Shown here: positions 33,016 to 36,162 of the stretch, in pieces
Layout: every line of letters starts with the position of its first letter
Position numbering within the stretch: the stretch's first letter is position 1
DNA from: Beijerinckiaceae bacterium
GTDB taxonomy: Bacteria > Pseudomonadota > Alphaproteobacteria > Rhizobiales > Beijerinckiaceae
Length of the DNA: 36,162 nucleotides
Direction of reading: 5' to 3'
Assembly (NCBI GenBank): GCA_947474545.1
Contig: CANJJI010000031.1
Coordinates: 1-36,162, forward strand
Translations under genes and position numbers: made by a program
Notes under the pieces: model-generated
Database searches by the model: none
Told to the model about the DNA's origin: nothing
Seen by the model: the letters and a program-made list of their open reading frames with translations, nothing else

Positions 33016-34941
33016 TCAGGTTGGCGGCGTTCTCGCCGCACGCGCACCATACCAAGCCTTGAGTTCAGGCAAATATTGCGATGCCAGAAACGAGCCCGCC
33101 AACACAAGCCCGATCATCTCATACTGACGTATCGGCACAATCAGGCATGCCCCTGCAGCAAACCCCCAAATACGATCGAGCAGATTAAGTGGACGCCTGC
33201 CATAGCCTTCAAGAGCTGCCGCTACAACAATAACTCCAATTGTCGCCAGCGCCGTATCATAAATGATGTGGTTCCAGGGTCCCAACATCAAGATTGACGG
33301 GCGATATATAAACATGAACGGCACGACAAACGCCACGAAAGCCACACGCGAGGCATGCCAGGCCGTCTTCATGACAGGGCTACCTGCAATGCCCGCCGCC
33401 GCTACGGCGGCCAGTGCATCGGGCGGCGTAATCACCGCAAGTGTTGAATAATACATCACGAAGAAATGCGTCGAGACTTTCGCCGTATAGGGATCGACAC
33501 CTTGCGATGTAAGAAAGGCAATCAGCATCGGGATCGTCACCGCAATCTGCGCAAGATAGCTCACAGTCGGTGGCACGCCGAGGCCGATCACCAATGAGAT
33601 CACCATGGTGATGACCAGTCCCATGAACAAAGTGCCCGCGATAGCATTGCCCTGTTGCGCGAGCTTCACGCCAACCGTCGTCTGATCGAACACGCCAACG
33701 ATGATGCCCGCGCAAGCGGTGGCCACAGCAACAAGAACAGCGCCTTTTGCGCCGTTTTCCAGCGCTTCCATAATGCCGCGCCAATCAAGCCTCGTACTCT
33801 TGCGAAACCACGAGACCACGATCACCGCGAGAATCGAATAGCCGACGGAAAACTGCGGCGAGTAATCCATACCCAGCAGCACGACCAGGAGAACGATGGG
33901 CAACAACAGATGCCACATTTCCTTGAATTTCCCGCGCCAATCCGGCAGGTCCGCCTTGTCGAGCGGTTTGGCGTCATAGCGCAATGCCGCAAAATGCACT
34001 GTGCAATAGATGCCAAGATAATAAAGGATCGCCGGTATAGCCGCATAAAGCGCGATCAACCCGTAGGGCACGCCCGAATATTCCGACATGATAAAGGCAA
34101 CAGTACCCATAACTGGCGGCATCAACGCGCCACCCGTCGAGGCCGCTGCTTCGATTGCTCCCGACATGAATGGCGGATAACCCGCCCGTTTCATCAAAGG
34201 AATAGTAAGCGACCCTGTAGAAAGCACGTTCGCTGTGGCGCTCCCCGAAATCGTACCCGTCAACGCGCTCGCAACGACGGCAACTTTCGCCGATCCGCCA
34301 CGCCGGTGGCCCAGGATACCCGTCGTGAAATCCATCATGAAACTGCCGAGGCCACAACGTTCAAGGAATGCGCCGAAAATAATGAAAAGGATGATGAAGT
34401 TGGCGGAGGCCGCCAGCGGCGCACCGAAGACGCCGGAGAAGGTCAGATATTGGAACTCCAGAGTTTCGGCCACCGTGTAACCAGCGTGCGAAAAAACCCC
34501 TGGCAGATTGGGTATGAAAGGGAATATCAAAAAGACAACACAAACAGCGGGAAGCGCGATGCCTGTAACCCGGCAACTTAGTTCCAGCAGCCCGACAACG
34601 AAAGCAATGCCAAGAACGATCTCAATTTGCGTCATATCGCCGACATATTGAATCCGCCCGTCTGTGAGATATTGATAATTTGCAATCAGATAAATCATCG
34701 GCACGATTGCACAGATAGCGATCGCAAGACGGTAAAGTCTCTGCCCCCACAGACCAAACCGATCCGCAAAATAAAACGGCCGGGAATTGATCAGCAACAG
34801 AAGCACGAAAGACAGCAGGAGATGGATGGTTCTCTGCAGAATGGCGTCCATCAACCCGAATATGGCTGTGTGCATATGGAACAGCGCCATGCCCACTGCG
34901 ATGACGCGCACGAGAAGCGTTAAATTTCCCGAAGAGATCAT
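33016..34941 (-). CDS. TRAP transporter fused permease (DctQM), TAXI type
   Basis: A 641-residue inner-membrane protein. Small-subunit-like spans near the N-terminus (about 1-120) precede the large DctM-type domain. SGAIEAAASTGGALMPPVMG and GLGVPPTVSYLAQIAVTIPM are typical of TRAP large subunits fused to the small subunit. It transports a carboxylate or related solute driven by an ion gradient, together with the binding protein encoded 54 nt upstream. The ribosome site is weak. The substrate is unknown. Confidence 0.93.
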   Translation of the reverse strand: MISSGNLTLLVRVIAVGMALFHMHTAIFGLMDAILQRTIHLLLSFVLLLLINSRPFYFADRFGLWGQRLYRLAIAICAIVPMIYLIANYQYLTDGRIQYVGDMTQIEIVLGIAFVVGLLELSCRVTGIALPAVCVVFLIFPFIPNLPGVFSHAGYTVAETLEFQYLTFSGVFGAPLAASANFIILFIIFGAFLERCGLGSFMMDFTTGILGHRRGGSAKVAVVASALTGTISGSATANVLSTGSLTIPLMKRAGYPPFMSGAIEAAASTGGALMPPVMGTVAFIMSEYSGVPYGLIALYAAIPAILYYLGIYCTVHFAALRYDAKPLDKADLPDWRGKFKEMWHLLLPIVLLVVLLGMDYSPQFSVGYSILAVIVVSWFRKSTRLDWRGIMEALENGAKGAVLVAVATACAGIIVGVFDQTTVGVKLAQQGNAIAGTLFMGLVITMVISLVIGLGVPPTVSYLAQIAVTIPMLIAFLTSQGVDPYTAKVSTHFFVMYYSTLAVITPPDALAAVAAAGIAGSPVMKTAWHASRVAFVAFVVPFMFIYRPSILMLGPWNHIIYDTALATIGVIVVAAALEGYGRRPLNLLDRIWGFAAGACLIVPIRQYEMIGLVLAGSFLASQYLPELKAWYGARAARTPPT

Positions 34942-34995
34942 GATGTCTGTTCACGCCAGAGTAAGGGGAACCTGATTGGCCTCAGTGCTTCCAAT

Positions 34996-35943
34996 TCACT
35001 TGATCCAGCCACGTTCGCGATAATATCTGGCCGCGCCCGGATGGAACGGCGAGCCTGCATCAATAGCCATTTCCTTGACATCGAAGGGTTCGAGCGACGG
35101 CTCCGAAGGCCGGATCTGGTCGAAATTCTCCGCGATAAATTTCACCATCTGATAGGCCAGCGGCTCGCTGAGCTTTGCCGATGCAGCGATGACATTGGGA
35201 TAGGCGAGAGAATCTACTGAGTTTGACAAGTTTTTGTAAGCAGAACGGTCTTTCGGCCATTTGGTAATGTAGAAACTCGGATCTTCCTTGACAAAGGCAT
35301 CCATCACCTTGCGATCAAGCTCGATCAGCCTCACGTTTCGCGTTTGCGCCAGGTTCATGAAGGCGCCAAAACGTTCGCTTGGTGCGTACATAAGGCCCTG
35401 GTGATGTCCGTCCTTGAAGGATTCCACGGCTTCAGTAATACGCAAAGTACCCAGCTCAACTTTCCCGGATATACCCTCCATCTTGGCGATCGTCTCGCTG
35501 ATTTCACGGATGGAAAAGCCTTTGGGCGCAACATTGAGCTTCTTCCCGGCGAAATCCTTAAACGTCTTGATGGAGGACTCCTCGGGGACGAAAATGACAA
35601 CGTGGAACGCGTGTAATGTGATGAGATTCACAGCATTATTCGTCGGCTTTTTGAATGGCTCCTTGCCAAGTCTGCCTTCCCGGAGGCTCTGCGACATAGT
35701 GATGCCGATATCCGACTTGCCATCATCGACCCGGATGACATTGCCGATGCTGCCGCCTGGCTGCAGAGTTACACGGCCAATCTCCGGCATCTTTTCGAGC
35801 AATGTCCCAAGCGCCACGGTGATGGGATATTGTGATCCACCCTGCGTGCCCGCGCCAACGTTGATATCCGCCTTGCCCTGAGCAAAAGCGGCGCTGCCCG
35901 CAAACAGCGATGCTACGAATACTAGCGATCCCAAATGTTTCAT
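34996..35943 (-). CDS. TAXI-family TRAP solute-binding protein
   Basis: A 315-residue secreted protein. The signal peptide ends near residue 21 (AAFA before QGKADINVGAG), and the diagnostic TAXI segment GTQGGSQYPITVALGTLLEK follows. GAGGGTCTG precedes the ATG. It is the receptor for the TRAP permease next to it. An insertion-sequence end begins about 75 bp upstream of this start, so its promoter may be altered. Confidence 0.92.
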   Translation of the reverse strand: MKHLGSLVFVASLFAGSAAFAQGKADINVGAGTQGGSQYPITVALGTLLEKMPEIGRVTLQPGGSIGNVIRVDDGKSDIGITMSQSLREGRLGKEPFKKPTNNAVNLITLHAFHVVIFVPEESSIKTFKDFAGKKLNVAPKGFSIREISETIAKMEGISGKVELGTLRITEAVESFKDGHHQGLMYAPSERFGAFMNLAQTRNVRLIELDRKVMDAFVKEDPSFYITKWPKDRSAYKNLSNSVDSLAYPNVIAASAKLSEPLAYQMVKFIAENFDQIRPSEPSLEPFDVKEMAIDAGSPFHPGAARYYRERGWIK

Positions 35944-36018
35944 CAGACCCTCCCAGGCGCAAATGCATTGCCAGATTTTTTCGCGGAGCTTTGCCCGTTC
36001 CAGCTTGCCAGCACTCTA

Positions 36019-36162
36019 GCAGCCTGTCGGACTTAACTTGTCCTGGCGGCGGGGCAAGGGCAAGCGTAGAATCATACTGTTGATTCTTTCCCTCTGACGA
36101 GCGGCCCTTTGATGAGCAATTTTCGCACGATTGATCGCGGGACGGGTTTTCTTCTGCCGCCG
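36019..36162 (+). mobile_element. Left end of an IS1182-type insertion sequence (continues past window)
   Basis: From about 36019 the sequence AGCAGCCTGTCGGACTTAA resembles ends of IS1182-type elements as I recall them, and a transposase begins at 36112. The boundary is approximate since the other end is outside the window. The 72 nt between this point and the TAXI gene start hold the TAXI ribosome site and nothing else recognisable. Confidence 0.55.
36112..36162 (+). CDS. IS1182-family transposase, first 17 residues (cut by window edge)
   Basis: The 17 visible residues MSNFRTIDRGTGFLLPP match the start I know for IS1182-family transposases (typically continuing with a SVDEWLP segment). Only the N-terminus is present and no clear ribosome site is seen. 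Identification rests on this short match. Confidence 0.6.
   Translation, partial: MSNFRTIDRGTGFLLPP

Noticed and set aside
36016-36162. Open minus-strand frame running in from the right edge and ending at 36016
   Set aside because: Arg/Lys-rich, low-complexity-looking translation overlapping the IS end and the plus-strand transposase start; more likely a shadow frame.
1-36162. CRISPR arrays, tRNA or rRNA genes
   Set aside because: No regularly spaced repeats and no tRNA- or rRNA-like sequence were noticed on reading.

Overview
The window looks like a chromosomal catabolic region from an alphaproteobacterium, probably Hyphomicrobiales (Rhodopseudomonas/Bradyrhizobium-like). That assignment rests on moderate-to-high GC by eye, the box-type benzoate genes with a BoxR regulator, abundant ABC and TRAP uptake genes and IS1182-type DNA. 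I recognised families by reading; no search was run.

Region 1 (1-17269) is an aerobic benzoyl-CoA (box) locus. A leftward gene string reads bclA (benzoate-CoA ligase), alpha/beta hydrolase, boxC, boxB, boxA, a feruloyl-CoA-synthetase-like ligase, an MDR reductase, a GST, three tandem paralogous solute-binding proteins and a luciferase-like monooxygenase cut by the left edge. boxR (XRE helix-turn-helix plus shikimate-kinase-like domain) and a fused enoyl-CoA hydratase/3-hydroxyacyl-CoA dehydrogenase run rightward. BclA makes benzoyl-CoA, BoxA/BoxB epoxidise it, BoxC opens the ring with loss of formate, and the fused enzyme can serve later beta-oxidation. The aldehyde dehydrogenase boxD is not in the window. 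TGCA-N6-TGCA boxes lie in the bclA/boxR and hydrolase/boxC gaps, two of them containing TATAAT.

Region 2 (17316-24526) is a split branched-chain-type ABC uptake locus. A MarR gene diverges from livH, a livM-livG fusion and livF. A converging operon carries a crotonase, an HSD10-like dehydrogenase and the periplasmic binding protein. The two outer promoters share a near-identical operator, so one MarR protein may control both arms. A bidirectional hairpin separates the converging ends.

Region 3 (24526-28360) has an NDP-forming acyl-CoA synthetase divergent from a cupin protein, then a second MarR gene.

Region 4 (28370-36162) is an accessory catabolic module: an SDR divergent from an alpha/beta hydrolase, a luciferase-like monooxygenase and a crotonase lacking one catalytic Glu. 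Facing these is a TAXI-TRAP transporter operon ending in another SDR. A perfect 19-bp palindrome sits upstream of the hydrolase. An IS1182-type element begins at the right edge, about 75 bp upstream of the TAXI gene. The substrate of this module cannot be named from sequence and it is the best candidate for undescribed chemistry.
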